A stretch of 64,000 nt of DNA from contig NZ_JASISQ010000001.1 of assembly GCF_030063205.1 (NCBI RefSeq), forward strand, positions 795,152 through 859,151. The letters run 5' to 3'. Origin of the DNA: Arthrobacter antibioticus. Lineage in GTDB: Bacteria > Actinomycetota > Actinomycetes > Actinomycetales > Micrococcaceae. The position numbers and the translations under genes were made by a program. The notes beneath the pieces were generated by a model. That model did not search any database and was not told where the DNA came from. It saw nothing but the letters and a program-made list of their open reading frames with translations. This document shows positions 19,112-27,695 of this stretch, one piece after another. Positions within the stretch are counted from its first letter, which is position 1. Every line of letters begins with the position of its first letter.

Positions 19112-21001
19112 CTAGTCCTCCTCGTCCCACACTGGGGTCATGTTCCTGGCAACTTGAATTTGATCATTGCTGACACCTGAGGGCACCATAGGCCAAACCA
19201 TGGAGTCCGGGCTGACAACGAAATCGATGATCACTGGACGGTCATTGATGGCCAAGGCCGCTTCAATGGTGGCGTCAATGTCTTCAACGCGTTCGCAGCG
19301 CAGACCAACACAGCCATAGGCTTCAGCAAGCTTGACGAAGTCAGGGACCCGAATGGTGTCGTGGCCGGTGTTCAGGTCCGTGTTTGAGTAGCGGCTGTTG
19401 TAGAACAGTGTCTGCCACTGGCGCACCATACCCAAAGAGGAGTTGTTAATGATGGCAACTTTGATCGGAATGTTGTTAATCCGGCAGGTGGCCAGCTCCT
19501 GGTTGGTCATCTGGAAACAGCCGTCACCGTCAATTGCCCAGACAACGCGGTCGGGGTTGCCAACCTTTGCTCCCATGGCAGCAGGCACCGAATACCCCAT
19601 GGTGCCAGCGCCTCCTGAGTTCAGCCAGGAACGGGGACGCTCGTACTTGATGAACTGCGCCGCCCACATCTGGTGCTGGCCAACTCCGGCAGCATACACA
19701 GCCTCGGGACCTGACAATGCTCCGATGCGGGAGATGACGCGTTGAGGAGACATAAGCCCGTCTTCGGGCTCGGTCCAGCCCAGCGGGTACGTGTCACGCA
19801 GATTGCCCAGGAACGCCCACCAATCACCCAGATCCGGGGTGCCGTTGGCGTCCAGCTCCGTTTTGAGTGCGGCGGTCAGGTCGGGGATGATTTCTTTCAA
19901 CGATCCCACGATCGGCACATCGGCCGTGCGGTTCTTGGAAATCTCCGCAGGGTCAATATCTGCGTGGATGACCTTTGCATGCGGTGCAAAGCTGCTGAGC
20001 ACGCCGGTCACGCGGTCATCGAAGCGGGCACCTAAGGTGATCAGCAGATCTGACTGCTGCAGTGCCGTGACTGCGGAAACGGCGCCGTGCATGCCGGGCA
20101 TGCCAACGTGCAGATGGTGCGAGTCCGGGAATGCTCCGCGAGCCATCAGAGTGGTGACGACGGGGATACCAGTGAGTTCCGCCAGTGCCATGAGCTCGGT
20201 GGCGGCGTTGGCCTTGATGACTCCCCCGCCAACATAAAGTACCGGCTTCTTTGATTCACGGATCAACCGGGCAGCTTCACGCAACTGCTTGGAATGGCCG
20301 CGAAAAACCGGGCGGTAGCCGGGCAGGTCAATGACAGGCGGCCAGGAAAAGGTCATTTGGCCTTGCTGGGCGTCCTTGGCCACGTCAACCAGAACGGGGC
20401 CGGGGCGCCCGGTGGAGGCGAGATGAAATGCCTCAGCCAAAACGCGAGGGATGTCATTGGGGTCAGTCACTAAGTAGGAGTGTTTAGTGATCGGCATGGT
20501 GATGCCAACAATGTCTGCTTCCTGAAAAGCATCGGTGCCAATGACTGAACTGGATACCTGGCCGGTGATAGCCACTAACGGAACCGAGTCCATGTGCGCG
20601 TCCATGATGGGCGTTACAAGGTTGGTGGCACCGGGGCCGGAAGTCGCAATACAAACACCAACATTGCCTGTGACCTGTGCGTAGCCCTGGGCAGCGTGAC
20701 CGGCGCCTTGTTCGTGTCGCACAAGAACGTGATTGAGGGAAGATGCCATGAGCGGGTCATACGTGGGAAGGATCGCTCCACCGGGCAAACCAAAAATGTC
20801 CTTGACACCAAGCTCTTCAAGGGAACGCACAAGCGCTTCGGAGCCTGTCATCTGAATAGGTGCCACAACATTGTTGGGACCTACGACGTCGGAGGCTGGC
20901 TTGAGGGTGCTCACTGCGCCAGAAGTGGTGCTGGCTTGGGCACCGTGTCCAGAGGATTTGGCTGCCATCAGCGATGGGCTGCCGGGCGTTCCTTTACTCA
21001 T
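19112..21001 (-). CDS. ilvB: Acetolactate synthase large (catalytic) subunit
   Basis: The 629-residue ThDP enzyme condenses pyruvate with pyruvate or 2-ketobutyrate. The PYR domain contains [15 protein letters not shown] and the catalytic Glu in [15 protein letters not shown]. The central FAD-binding domain has GMPGMHG and [11 protein letters not shown]. The C-terminal ThDP domain has the GDG...NN motif ([27 protein letters not shown]). The ATG at 21001 has GAAGGAAG upstream, preferred over an ATG at 21025. An attenuator-like leader precedes it, and ilvN follows after 2 bases. Confidence 0.97.
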   Translation of the reverse strand: MSKGTPGSPSLMAAKSSGHGAQASTTSGAVSTLKPASDVVGPNNVVAPIQMTGSEALVRSLEELGVKDIFGLPGGAILPTYDPLMASSLNHVLVRHEQGAGHAAQGYAQVTGNVGVCIATSGPGATNLVTPIMDAHMDSVPLVAITGQVSSSVIGTDAFQEADIVGITMPITKHSYLVTDPNDIPRVLAEAFHLASTGRPGPVLVDVAKDAQQGQMTFSWPPVIDLPGYRPVFRGHSKQLREAARLIRESKKPVLYVGGGVIKANAATELMALAELTGIPVVTTLMARGAFPDSHHLHVGMPGMHGAVSAVTALQQSDLLITLGARFDDRVTGVLSSFAPHAKVIHADIDPAEISKNRTADVPIVGSLKEIIPDLTAALKTELDANGTPDLGDWWAFLGNLRDTYPLGWTEPEDGLMSPQRVISRIGALSGPEAVYAAGVGQHQMWAAQFIKYERPRSWLNSGGAGTMGYSVPAAMGAKVGNPDRVVWAIDGDGCFQMTNQELATCRINNIPIKVAIINNSSLGMVRQWQTLFYNSRYSNTDLNTGHDTIRVPDFVKLAEAYGCVGLRCERVEDIDATIEAALAINDRPVIIDFVVSPDSMVWPMVPSGVSNDQIQVARNMTPVWDEED

Positions 21002-21104
21002 CGGTTCTTCCTTCGGGAAACTCATGCTCTTAGGTGTTTCTTATTTATTTGCGTTCAGTTCTGGGTGCCGAACGCAGTTATACGAGTTGCCGCTGGTGGT
21101 GGAA

Positions 21105-21212
21105 ACAAAAAGAACCCCTCAGCCCATAAGGCTCTCAGCGAGGGGTATGCACGTGTCGTGAAGTTCTCTCATTGGAGAACGCCACTGGAGCCATGACCAT
21201 GGGTGCGGTCAT
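21105..21212 (-). promoter_or_regulatory. ilvB leader: short ORF plus intrinsic terminator (attenuator-like)
   Basis: On the minus strand about 100-210 bases before ilvB, a 25-codon ORF (21212-21135, MTAPMVMAPVAFSNERTSRH and five more residues) ends inside the 5' arm of a terminator. The stem ACCCCTC/GAGGGGT (21140-21146 with 21114-21120) has an inner AGCC/GGCT pairing and is followed by TTCTTTTTGTTT. A second stem, GTTCTC/GAGAAC, lies in the ORF. This arrangement is that of transcription attenuation, known for ilvB operons in actinobacteria. The peptide has only three Val and no Leu or Ile codons, so a classic branched-chain sensing run is weak. No T-box motif is seen. Confidence 0.65.
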
Positions 21213-21373
21213 TTCGCCTCACGCGCTAGCTAATGACGCTTGGAAGCTTTCGTTGCATGTGTGTAAGTCTCCCGTTTTCAACGCTTAAGTGTCAAACAGC
21301 GAACGATACCGTCTCACTATATGGACCCGAAGTCCACTCTGTGGGTAGGTGCTTCGGATGGTCACGAACGGGA

Positions 21374-21410
21374 CCCCGTAAAGTAGCTCCCTACCTGCCA
21401 CTCTACGGGG
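21374..21410. terminator. Imperfect hairpin after ilvD
   Basis: CCCCGTAAAGTAGC at 21374-21387 pairs with GCCACTCTACGGGG at 21397-21410 with two mismatches. It lies 17 bases beyond the ilvD stop with no U tract. Probably separates ilvD from the ilvB leader. The remaining part of the ilvD-ilvB gap holds no other gene. Confidence 0.6.
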
Positions 21411-21426
21411 AGGAATGCGCTTACCT

Positions 21427-23175
21427 CTAGCTGCAATAGGCGCCCGTCGAAGCGCTGTTGACCAACTTTGCATACTTAGCCAAAACGCCTGTCGTGAACT
21501 TGGCCGGCAATGGTGTCCAACCAATTTTGCGGGACTCCAATTCGGCGTCGTCAACCAGTAGGTCAAAACTGCGATTCCCAATATCAACACGAATCTTGTC
21601 CCCGTCGCGGACAAAAGCGATGGGACCGCCGTCGACCGCTTCAGGGGCAACGTGGCCAATGCACAGCCCCGTGGTGCCCCCGGAGAACCGGCCGTCGGTG
21701 AGCAAGAGAACGTCTTTACCCAGCCCGGCACCCTTAATGGCACCGGTAATGGCAAGCATCTCTCGCATCCCCGGCCCACCTTTGGGGCCTTCATAGCGAA
21801 TAACGACCACGTCACCGGCCTGAATTTCGCCCTTTTCCAAAGCCAGCAGGGCACCCTGCTCACGCTCAAACACACGGGCGGTACCTTCAAAGATGTCAAG
21901 GTCGAACCCGGCACTTTTAACGACGGCACCCTCCGGTGCCATGGAACCGTGCAAAATGGTGATTCCACCGGTTTTGTGAATCGGGTTATCCATAGCCCGC
22001 AGGACCTTGCCATCTGGATCCGGCGGGTTGATCTCAGCCAGATTCTCGGCAACTGTTTTGCCCGTAACGGTGAGAGCATCACCATGGAGGAGGCCGGCGT
22101 CGAGCAGGGCCTTCATAATCACAGGCACACCGCCAATCTTATCGACGTCGAACATCACGTAGCGGCCAAAAGGCTTGAGATCACCCAGGTGCGGGACCTT
22201 ATCGCCGATCCGGTTGAAGTCATCCAGGCTCAGATCCACCTCGGCTTCGCGAGCAATGGCCAGCAAGTGCAGCACGGCATTGGTGGAACCACCAAATGCC
22301 ATGGTGACGGCGATGGCGTTTTCAAAGGCTTTCTTCGTCATGATGTCGCGGGCGCGGATGCCCTTTTCAAGCAGGTGCACCACGGCTTCACCGGACTTGC
22401 GCGCATACATGTCACGACGGCGGTCGGCGCTTGGCGGGGCGGCGGAGCCTGGCAGGGACATGCCTAGCGCTTCGCCGATGCAGGCCATTGTATTTGCTGT
22501 GTACATTCCACCGCATGCGCCTTCGCCGGGGCAGATGGCGCGCTCAATGGCGTCAAGATCCTTCAAACTCATGGTGCCTGCGGCGCAGGCGCCGACGGCT
22601 TCGAAGGCGTCAATCAAGGTGACTTCCTTCTCCGTGCCATCCTCCAGCTTGGCAAAGCCGGGCATGATTGAACCGGCATAGAGGAAGACGCTGGCAAGAT
22701 TCAGCCGGGCGGCGGCCATGAGCATGCCGGGCAAGGACTTATCGCAACCGGCCAGCAGCACGGAGCCGTCCAAACGCTCAGCCATCATGACCGTTTCCAC
22801 AGAGTCGGCAATGACCTCACGCGAAACTAGGGAGAAGTGCATCCCCTCATGACCCATGGAGATTCCGTCGGAGACCGAAATGGTGCCGAATTGCATGGGG
22901 AAGCCGTCGGCTGCGAAAACACCTTCTTTGGCACCTTGAGCAAGGCGGTTCAGGGAGAGGTTGCAGGGGGTGATCTCATTCCAAGAGCTAGCCACACCAA
23001 TCTGAGGCTTCCTGAAATCGTCATCTCCCATGCCCACAGCACGGAACATGCCGCGCGCTGGGGCGGCATGAATACCGTCCGTAACAACCCGGCTCCGGGG
23101 TTTGATGTCCGGCTTGCCATCGGCGGTACGGATGATGCCCTCTGATGATTCCGCTGAATTGATATTCACACTCAT
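21427..23175 (-). CDS. ilvD: Dihydroxy-acid dehydratase
   Basis: The enzyme of about 582 residues dehydrates dihydroxy acids to 2-keto acids in valine/isoleucine synthesis and carries an Fe-S cluster. Cluster-ligand regions are visible ([38 protein letters not shown]), as are the C-terminal motifs [20 protein letters not shown] and PARFT-like [16 protein letters not shown]. The start at 23175 ([11 protein letters not shown]) is chosen for position relative to the conserved core; 23184 is an alternative, and the ribosome site is weak for both. It is oriented with ilvBNC but has its own upstream region. Confidence 0.95.
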   Translation of the reverse strand: MSVNINSAESSEGIIRTADGKPDIKPRSRVVTDGIHAAPARGMFRAVGMGDDDFRKPQIGVASSWNEITPCNLSLNRLAQGAKEGVFAADGFPMQFGTISVSDGISMGHEGMHFSLVSREVIADSVETVMMAERLDGSVLLAGCDKSLPGMLMAAARLNLASVFLYAGSIMPGFAKLEDGTEKEVTLIDAFEAVGACAAGTMSLKDLDAIERAICPGEGACGGMYTANTMACIGEALGMSLPGSAAPPSADRRRDMYARKSGEAVVHLLEKGIRARDIMTKKAFENAIAVTMAFGGSTNAVLHLLAIAREAEVDLSLDDFNRIGDKVPHLGDLKPFGRYVMFDVDKIGGVPVIMKALLDAGLLHGDALTVTGKTVAENLAEINPPDPDGKVLRAMDNPIHKTGGITILHGSMAPEGAVVKSAGFDLDIFEGTARVFEREQGALLALEKGEIQAGDVVVIRYEGPKGGPGMREMLAITGAIKGAGLGKDVLLLTDGRFSGGTTGLCIGHVAPEAVDGGPIAFVRDGDKIRVDIGNRSFDLLVDDAELESRKIGWTPLPAKFTTGVLAKYAKLVNSASTGAYCS

Positions 23176-23423
23176 GAGCGCCATTCTATGGCTGAAGTAG
23201 CGACAGAGGCCACCATTAAACTTTGTTCCCCTGCCGCGCTTCATAAAGTTGACACTAGCCAGTAGGCCACGCGCAGGGTTCAACAGAGAGGACCCAACGC
23301 GGAGTGGAGGAAACTTTTATGGTGGCTTTTCTGCACCTAAACCCGTGTCTTCACAGGGAAGAGCGGGAGATTTAGTGTGATACACAACTCAAAACCGGCA
23401 AAAGCTGAGACTTCGATTTCACA

Positions 23424-23446
23424 CGGAACCAAAAAGGCCGTATAGT
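23424..23446 (+). promoter_or_regulatory. Candidate promoter before the tRNA-Lys genes
   Basis: TATAGT at 23441-23446 with TTTCAC about 18 bases upstream gives a plausible sigma-70-type promoter about 60 bases before the first tRNA. Apart from this, the 330-base gap between ilvD and the tRNAs (23176-23507) shows no gene; the ilvD promoter must also be there but I cannot place it. Confidence 0.35.
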
Positions 23447-23507
23447 TTCATGTCGTTGCGAGGAACACGATGGACACAAACCGAAGTGCTTCTACGCAGT
23501 GAAAGAT

Positions 23508-23580
23508 GCACCCCTAGCTCAATTGGCAGAGCAATTGACTCTTAATCAATGGGTTTCCGGTTCAAGTCCGGAGGGGTGCA
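23508..23580 (+). tRNA. tRNA-Lys (CTT), copy 1
   Basis: A 73-nt cloverleaf: acceptor GCACCCC pairs with GGGGTGC, discriminator A, D-arm TAGCTCAATTGGCAGAGCA, anticodon CTT in GACTCTTAATC, T-loop GGTTCAAGTCC. CCA is not encoded. Followed by its own terminator hairpin. Confidence 0.97.
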
Positions 23581-23589
23581 CTGGTATTG

Positions 23590-23632
23590 CCGCTCCAGCG
23601 CTGGTAACAACCGGTGTTGGTGCGGTTTTTTA
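23590..23632 (+). terminator. Terminator between the tRNA-Lys genes
   Basis: CCGCTCCAGCGCTGG pairs imperfectly with CCGGTGTTGGTGCGG and is followed by TTTTTT, a standard intrinsic terminator just after tRNA-Lys copy 1. Confidence 0.75.
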
Positions 23633-23661
23633 CTGCAAAGAAAAATACATAAGAATAGTCT

Positions 23662-23734
23662 GCACCCCTAGCTCAATTGGCAGAGCAATTGACTCTTAAT
23701 CAATGGGTTTCCGGTTCAAGTCCGGAGGGGTGCA
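23662..23734 (+). tRNA. tRNA-Lys (CTT), copy 2
   Basis: Identical over all 73 nt to copy 1, starting 154 bases after it. The flanking sequences differ except for a related terminator, so this is a tandem duplication of the tRNA unit. tRNA-Lys genes are common integration targets, but no integrase or repeated 3' end is visible nearby. Confidence 0.97.
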
Positions 23735-23741
23735 CAAAGTG

Positions 23742-23787
23742 AAACCGCTTCAACGCTGGCTCTCGCCGGGGTTGGAGCGGTTTTCTT
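23742..23787 (+). terminator. Terminator after tRNA-Lys copy 2
   Basis: AAACCGCTTCAAC at 23742-23754 pairs with GTTGGAGCGGTTT at 23771-23783 and is followed by TTCTTAT. Intrinsic terminator. Confidence 0.8.
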
Positions 23788-23885
23788 ATGCCCCAACGTC
23801 ATAGTTGAGGCCGAACTCGTTGCCCTCGAAGGCTGCACCCCACGAATCGAAGCCCTCCTGTGATGGCTGAACAAGCCAGTGATTT

Positions 23886-24371
23886 CTAAGTCCGTGCGAA
23901 GACTGTGATCCAGAATTCGGTGCCGGGATCGACGGTGACTTCAATAGTCTGCTCTTTCGAGGGGTCATCGACTGGATACGCAACCGAGGCCCCGCCTTGC
24001 ATTGTGCAAACGGCGCTGCCCCATCCAGACTCCTTCTGAACGATGCTGGTTTTCCAATCACCTGATCCACCGCAATTCACGGTTGTCCCCAGATTCTTGT
24101 ACCCCTCTGGCAGTGGGTCGAGGTGAATTGTTGTTGAGCCTGTACCGCTAAATTGCTTCAGGACCAGTCCTGTTGGCGTCGCATTCTCCACCCTTGATTT
24201 TTGGACCTCAAAAACTATCGCTTCGTGAGCTATCGAAGGGCTCGAAGTTGACGTTTCCGCGCTCCCTGATGTCGGGGCAGGGGATGAATCAACGCCAGTG
24301 CAGCCAGACAGGACAAGAGTGAGCAACCCAATAATGCACAATAATGACGGCAAGGTACTTTTCTTATCCAT
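23886..24371 (-). CDS. Small lipoprotein of unknown function
   Basis: The 161-residue protein has a Lys-rich N-terminus (MDKKSTLPS), a hydrophobic stretch and lipobox LVLSGC at about residues 20-25, then a Ser/Thr/Pro-rich linker and a domain of about 110 residues with two Cys (VNCGGSGDW, SAVCTMQGG) that could form a disulfide. It should be anchored on the outer face of the membrane. The ATG at 24371 is used because it directly precedes the signal peptide. It is divergent from an HTH gene, with two palindromes between, so it may be that regulator's target. I recognise no family. Confidence 0.75.
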   Translation of the reverse strand: MDKKSTLPSLLCIIGLLTLVLSGCTGVDSSPAPTSGSAETSTSSPSIAHEAIVFEVQKSRVENATPTGLVLKQFSGTGSTTIHLDPLPEGYKNLGTTVNCGGSGDWKTSIVQKESGWGSAVCTMQGGASVAYPVDDPSKEQTIEVTVDPGTEFWITVFART

Positions 24372-24469
24372 AAGTGCGAGCCTACAACTCACGCCGCAGG
24401 AGAGGGACACTGGCTGAGCCGGTTCGGCGGTACTGACAACTACGCATAGGTCAGCCTCAATAGGACTTC

Positions 24470-24517
24470 TTGTCAACCCCAGCTTGACAACAATGGCGCG
24501 TCAACCTTAAGTTGACG
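24470..24517. promoter_or_regulatory. Two adjacent inverted repeats built from GTCAAC boxes
   Basis: TTGTCAA (24470-24476) and TTGACAA (24484-24490) form one inverted repeat with a 7-base spacer. CGTCAAC (24499-24505) and GTTGACG (24511-24517) form a second with a 5-base spacer, ending 2 bases before the HTH gene's ATG. The boxes share the GTCAA core. They would cover the promoter region of both divergent genes and are candidate operators for the HTH protein. Confidence 0.5.
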
Positions 24518-24519
24518 TT

Positions 24520-25083
24520 ATGATAGAAAATAATCTCGATGTCTCTCTCCGTAGAGCGATACTGACAGCCGAGCCTGGCCTAGAAAAAGCACTGGAACAG
24601 GATGCGGACGCTTACCTTCGCGTTATTTCACTCTCGGCCCAAGCGCTCGAGAGGCTCCCGCTCCTACTCAATTCGGCCGTAGCAGCCGCCAGGACAGCTG
24701 GCCACAGTTGGGCGAAGATCGGAGCAGAACTAGGGATGAGCAGGCAGGCTGCCCAACAACGCTTCACTGCCGCGGATCAAACGCCAGCTAAAGCCGTTGG
24801 TGCAACCAAAAAACTTCACCCCCTAACTGCATTCGACGAAATGGAAGCCCTCGATCGTGCAGGCAAAGACGGCTGGCACTCGATCGGCTTCGGGACTCTT
24901 TACCACCTCATCGAGAAGACCGAGGAACAATGGGAACACCTCCGAGTGCCGGCAACGAGTTCGCGCTCCTCCTTGGAAGCGGCAGGATGGCAGCGAATTG
25001 GGCGCATGTGGTTCCCCTGGGCCTACTACACACGGAATACCGGCATTCCGGTCAAAATTATCCGTGCGGTGGATGACTTTTGA
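24520..25083 (+). CDS. HTH-containing protein of unknown function
   Basis: The 187-residue protein has an N-terminal helical region and an HTH of sigma-factor/Trp-repressor style at about residues 60-85 (AGHSWAKIGAELGMSRQAAQ). The C-terminal half (residues 105-187) ends with an aromatic segment (RMWFPWAYYTRNTG) and has no motif I know. Proteins with this HTH next to small actinobacterial genes are common and uncharacterised. It is divergent from the lipoprotein gene; the palindromes at 24470-24517 suggest autoregulation. The start at 24520 is the first ATG; the ribosome site is poor, so it may be leaderless. Confidence 0.7.
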   Translation: MIENNLDVSLRRAILTAEPGLEKALEQDADAYLRVISLSAQALERLPLLLNSAVAAARTAGHSWAKIGAELGMSRQAAQQRFTAADQTPAKAVGATKKLHPLTAFDEMEALDRAGKDGWHSIGFGTLYHLIEKTEEQWEHLRVPATSSRSSLEAAGWQRIGRMWFPWAYYTRNTGIPVKIIRAVDDF

Positions 25084-25086
25084 AGT

Positions 25087-25362
25087 GTGGATTCGCCAGC
25101 GTACCCAATCACCCCATTTTTTGAGCAGCCTCAACCCCCAGTAGACAACATTCCTTCGATTGTCAGTCTTTCTGAGCCCGATGGCGCAAGCAGCCGGCAC
25201 CTCATTCAAAGCAGGAACGGCGCCGATTATTATGTCGCTCAGACACTGGTGGACTCGACTCCAAAGAAGACGTGTCTGGTTGTAGTCGATGCCAACGAGC
25301 AATGCACGGGCGAACAAGAGTACATGGGAGAATATCTGCAGCTTGGGCCATTATCCCCCTAG
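25087..25362 (+). CDS. Short hypothetical protein, possibly a truncated gene
   Basis: A 91-codon frame, 3 bases after the HTH gene, lacks a signal peptide. Its second half (SRNGADYYVAQTLVDSTPKK, TCLVVVDANEQCTG) resembles the C-terminal part of small secreted actinobacterial proteins, in which a Tyr-Val segment is followed by CLVV and a second Cys. A missing N-terminus would explain the odd start. Whether it is expressed cannot be told; no ribosome site is evident. Confidence 0.35.
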   Translation: MDSPAYPITPFFEQPQPPVDNIPSIVSLSEPDGASSRHLIQSRNGADYYVAQTLVDSTPKKTCLVVVDANEQCTGEQEYMGEYLQLGPLSP

Positions 25363-25436
25363 CGATTGAGTGCAGTCGTCAGGGGTATTTGAGGCTTTGA
25401 GCACCACCCAAAGGAACTCACTTTTTTCACTTGCCG

Positions 25437-25456
25437 GTTAGCAAGTACATGCTAAC
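25437..25456. promoter_or_regulatory. Palindrome GTTAGCA-N6-TGCTAAC at a promoter
   Basis: Perfect 7-bp arms at 25437-25443 and 25450-25456. TTGCCG (25431) and TAACGT (25453), 16 bases apart, could be -35 and -10 boxes, so the palindrome lies between and over them, 9 bases before the ATG at 25465. The winged-helix protein encoded two cistrons down the same transcript is the obvious candidate binder. Confidence 0.55.
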
Positions 25457-25464
25457 GTGCGAGT

Positions 25465-26352
25465 ATGACGAATCTACCGTTTAGTCATCCGACCGCTGGC
25501 AACCGGCCAATCGATCCAGCTGCAGCAGCACAAATGCTCACCGAAGCAGACCGTGTGAGTCAACGGGCTGCGGAGGGTATAGACCCCGGTCCGTTGGTAG
25601 TTATACGGCGATGGACCCCCGTGGTCCTGTTCATATACGCTGTGAGCTTTCTCTTGGTCTTTTCGGATCAAGGCAGCGCTTCGGCCCCAAATCCATTATT
25701 ACCAGGGGCCAAGTATGCAAACCTCCTCATCATTCCGCTATTGATGCAAATCCAGTTGGTACAAGGAGCCAGAAACCGTCTCCCCATTGCAGATATCTCA
25801 ATGTCGCGAGGACGAACAATATTGCAGCTTCTCACTGTGGTTCCTTTCATAGCGATACTTGCCGTTAGCCTCTTTGGAGTCAAGATTCCTTGGTGGGTTT
25901 GTATTCTCGTTGCGGTGGGAGTTGCTGCCCCTTCTCTTAGAGAGGTGGGTACCCGGGCCCACAAGAGCTCCGGATACACCCGCGGTCAGAGAACTCCATC
26001 CCCAGTGCTCAGCAGTACCGCCAGAGCAACTAGCTTTGTGCTTGGGATCTACTTAGGGGCGGCAAGTGCTGTAATGGTCTTTCCCTGGTTCCCCTTGGCT
26101 GCATTGCCGATGCTGATTCTCCTACTCGTTTCGGTGTGCTTCGCAAACAAACGCTGGGGTCTAACTAGTGTTGGTTCCGAATGGCAAGCTCGACACTGGG
26201 TTGCTTTCGGGATCTCATTTGTTTTGTTCTTCGCGTTCGTGCTGCTTGTTGTTAAGACCTCTTGGAACACTCCTCTGGTTGGAATCCTCGGAGGCGCTGC
26301 CATCGCTCTGCCACTTGTTATTTCTGCCGCCACTTCGCGCAGCAAGCCATGA
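25465..26352 (+). CDS. Multi-pass membrane protein of unknown function
   Basis: The 295-residue protein has a 45-residue cytoplasmic N-terminus and about six to seven hydrophobic helices (VVLFIYAVSFLLVF; LLTVVPFIAILAVSLFGV; WVCILVAVGVAAP; LGIYLGAASAVMVF; WVAFGISFVLFFAFVLLVV; GILGGAAIALPLVIS). No enzymatic motif is visible. Its stop overlaps the start of the winged-helix gene by 4 bases, a layout often seen for a membrane protein co-expressed with its own small regulator. It lies upstream of an ABC-2 exporter in the same direction. Confidence 0.75.
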   Translation: MTNLPFSHPTAGNRPIDPAAAAQMLTEADRVSQRAAEGIDPGPLVVIRRWTPVVLFIYAVSFLLVFSDQGSASAPNPLLPGAKYANLLIIPLLMQIQLVQGARNRLPIADISMSRGRTILQLLTVVPFIAILAVSLFGVKIPWWVCILVAVGVAAPSLREVGTRAHKSSGYTRGQRTPSPVLSSTARATSFVLGIYLGAASAVMVFPWFPLAALPMLILLLVSVCFANKRWGLTSVGSEWQARHWVAFGISFVLFFAFVLLVVKTSWNTPLVGILGGAAIALPLVISAATSRSKP

Positions 26353-26678
26353 CCACTTCGGAGGAGATGCGTAAACATCCACGGCATCAACTAGATGATG
26401 CCTTCATGACACCTGTTCGTTTCTCCACGATGGCAGCGCTGCGTGCCGAACTTGAAATCGACTTCGCGACACTGCGGGATCTCATTGAGACTGATGATTC
26501 CGCACTGAGTAAAGCTATCGCCTACCTTCAACGGGTGGGGTACGTTTCCATCCGTAAAGGTTATGTGGCAAACAAGCCCCGTACCTGGGTGAGAGCGTCG
26601 CCGCCGGGGTTGAAGGCGCTGGCAACACATTCTGGCGCTCTACAAGCTATCGCGGCAGGTGCCATCTATCTGGAGTGA
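26349..26678 (+). CDS. Winged-helix transcriptional regulator
   Basis: The 109-residue one-domain regulator (MTTSEEMRKHPRHQLDDAF) resembles the PF13601 winged-helix family: RFSTMAALRAELEIDFATL, DDSALSKAIAYLQRVGYV and a basic wing (SIRKGYVANKPRTWV). Such proteins are MarR-related and usually control the gene they are coupled to. The ATG at 26349 overlaps the membrane-protein stop (ATGA). The palindrome before 25465 is the probable operator. Confidence 0.82.
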   Translation: MTTSEEMRKHPRHQLDDAFMTPVRFSTMAALRAELEIDFATLRDLIETDDSALSKAIAYLQRVGYVSIRKGYVANKPRTWVRASPPGLKALATHSGALQAIAAGAIYLE

Positions 26679-26762
26679 GCCACCAGGGCCCTTCCTGATC
26701 CGTCCCATCTATGCCGAATCTGGTTAGCCTTGGAGTAGTCTGTATGACCAGGCAGTCACACC

Positions 26763-27695
26763 ATGATCTCGTTGCCGGCAGCTATCGAAATGAGGGCGCT
26801 CACGAAGCGCTATCGCCGCACGACCGCCCTCAACGGCATCGACCTGAAGATTCCCACCGGCTCGGTCTTTGGAATGATTGGGCCCAATGGAGCCGGTAAA
26901 ACCACCACCATTCGGCTGCTCTTGGATATTATTCGGCCGTCCTCCGGCACCGTGGCTGTGCTTGGTAAGGATCCGCGTTCCGGCGGTCCAAGCTTGCGAG
27001 AGCAAATTGGCTACCTCCCCGGTGAGCTGAAGCTTCAGGGTAGAGTCAGCGGCCGCGAACTGATCCGTCATTACGCAGACATCAGCGGCCCTATATCTAA
27101 AGGTGCGATCGCCACCCTGGCCGAGCGGCTGGATCTTGATCTCGACCGCCAAGTACGAACTCTTTCCAAAGGTAACAAGCAAAAGCTCGGGCTGGTGCAG
27201 GCGTTTATGCACAAGCCCGCGCTGCTTGTGCTAGATGAACCAACCAGTGGCCAGGACCCGCTTGTTCAGCAGGAATTTTTGTCCATGGTTCGTGAGGCTC
27301 GAGATTCCGGAGCGACAGTCTTCCTGAGTTCACATATTCTGCGCGAGGTAGGCCAGGCGGCGGATACTGTTGCCATCCTGCGACAGGGGAAGATCCTTGC
27401 TGTGAGCTCGGTAGATGAGCTGCGAGAGAGCGCCGTGCGTAAGGTCCGTGCCCGTTTTACCCGAATAAGTGCTGAAGTGCTAAGGATGACTCTCTCGAAG
27501 ATCAGTAACCTCACCGAGTTTGATGCCACGGAAAGAAATGGGCTCACGGAATTAACGGCAACGATCAGTGGGGACATCTATGCTTTTATTAGCACTATCG
27601 CCGCCTTCTCAATTGCCGAGCTGGCCATTGAGGAACCCGATCTTGAAGAGTCGGTTTTGAATCTTTACCGAGGCGGAGCAGCTGATGCGAAGTAG
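26763..27695 (+). CDS. ABC transporter ATP-binding protein (ABC-2 exporter type)
   Basis: The 310-residue ATPase has Walker A GPNGAGKTTTIRLLL, a degenerate signature LSKGNKQKLGLVQAF, Walker B LLVLDEPTSGQDPL and switch His in LSSHIL, followed by a 90-residue C-terminal extension typical of drug/antibiotic exporter ATPases. It pairs with the permease that overlaps its 3' end by 11 bases. The gap of 84 bases to the upstream winged-helix gene leaves co-transcription open. Substrate unknown. Confidence 0.9.
   Translation: MISLPAAIEMRALTKRYRRTTALNGIDLKIPTGSVFGMIGPNGAGKTTTIRLLLDIIRPSSGTVAVLGKDPRSGGPSLREQIGYLPGELKLQGRVSGRELIRHYADISGPISKGAIATLAERLDLDLDRQVRTLSKGNKQKLGLVQAFMHKPALLVLDEPTSGQDPLVQQEFLSMVREARDSGATVFLSSHILREVGQAADTVAILRQGKILAVSSVDELRESAVRKVRARFTRISAEVLRMTLSKISNLTEFDATERNGLTELTATISGDIYAFISTIAAFSIAELAIEEPDLEESVLNLYRGGAADAK

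Noticed and set aside
21105-21426. T-box riboswitch in front of ilvB
   Set aside because: I see no conserved T-box sequence or specifier-loop arrangement; the short ORF and terminator fit peptide attenuation better.
23508-23734. Integrated element with attL/attR at the tRNA-Lys pair
   Set aside because: The two copies are full-length, only 81 bases apart and there is no integrase; a tandem tRNA duplication is enough.
24823-25317. 164-codon minus-strand frame across the HTH gene end
   Set aside because: It lies antisense to the HTH gene and the following frame and has no protein-family character.
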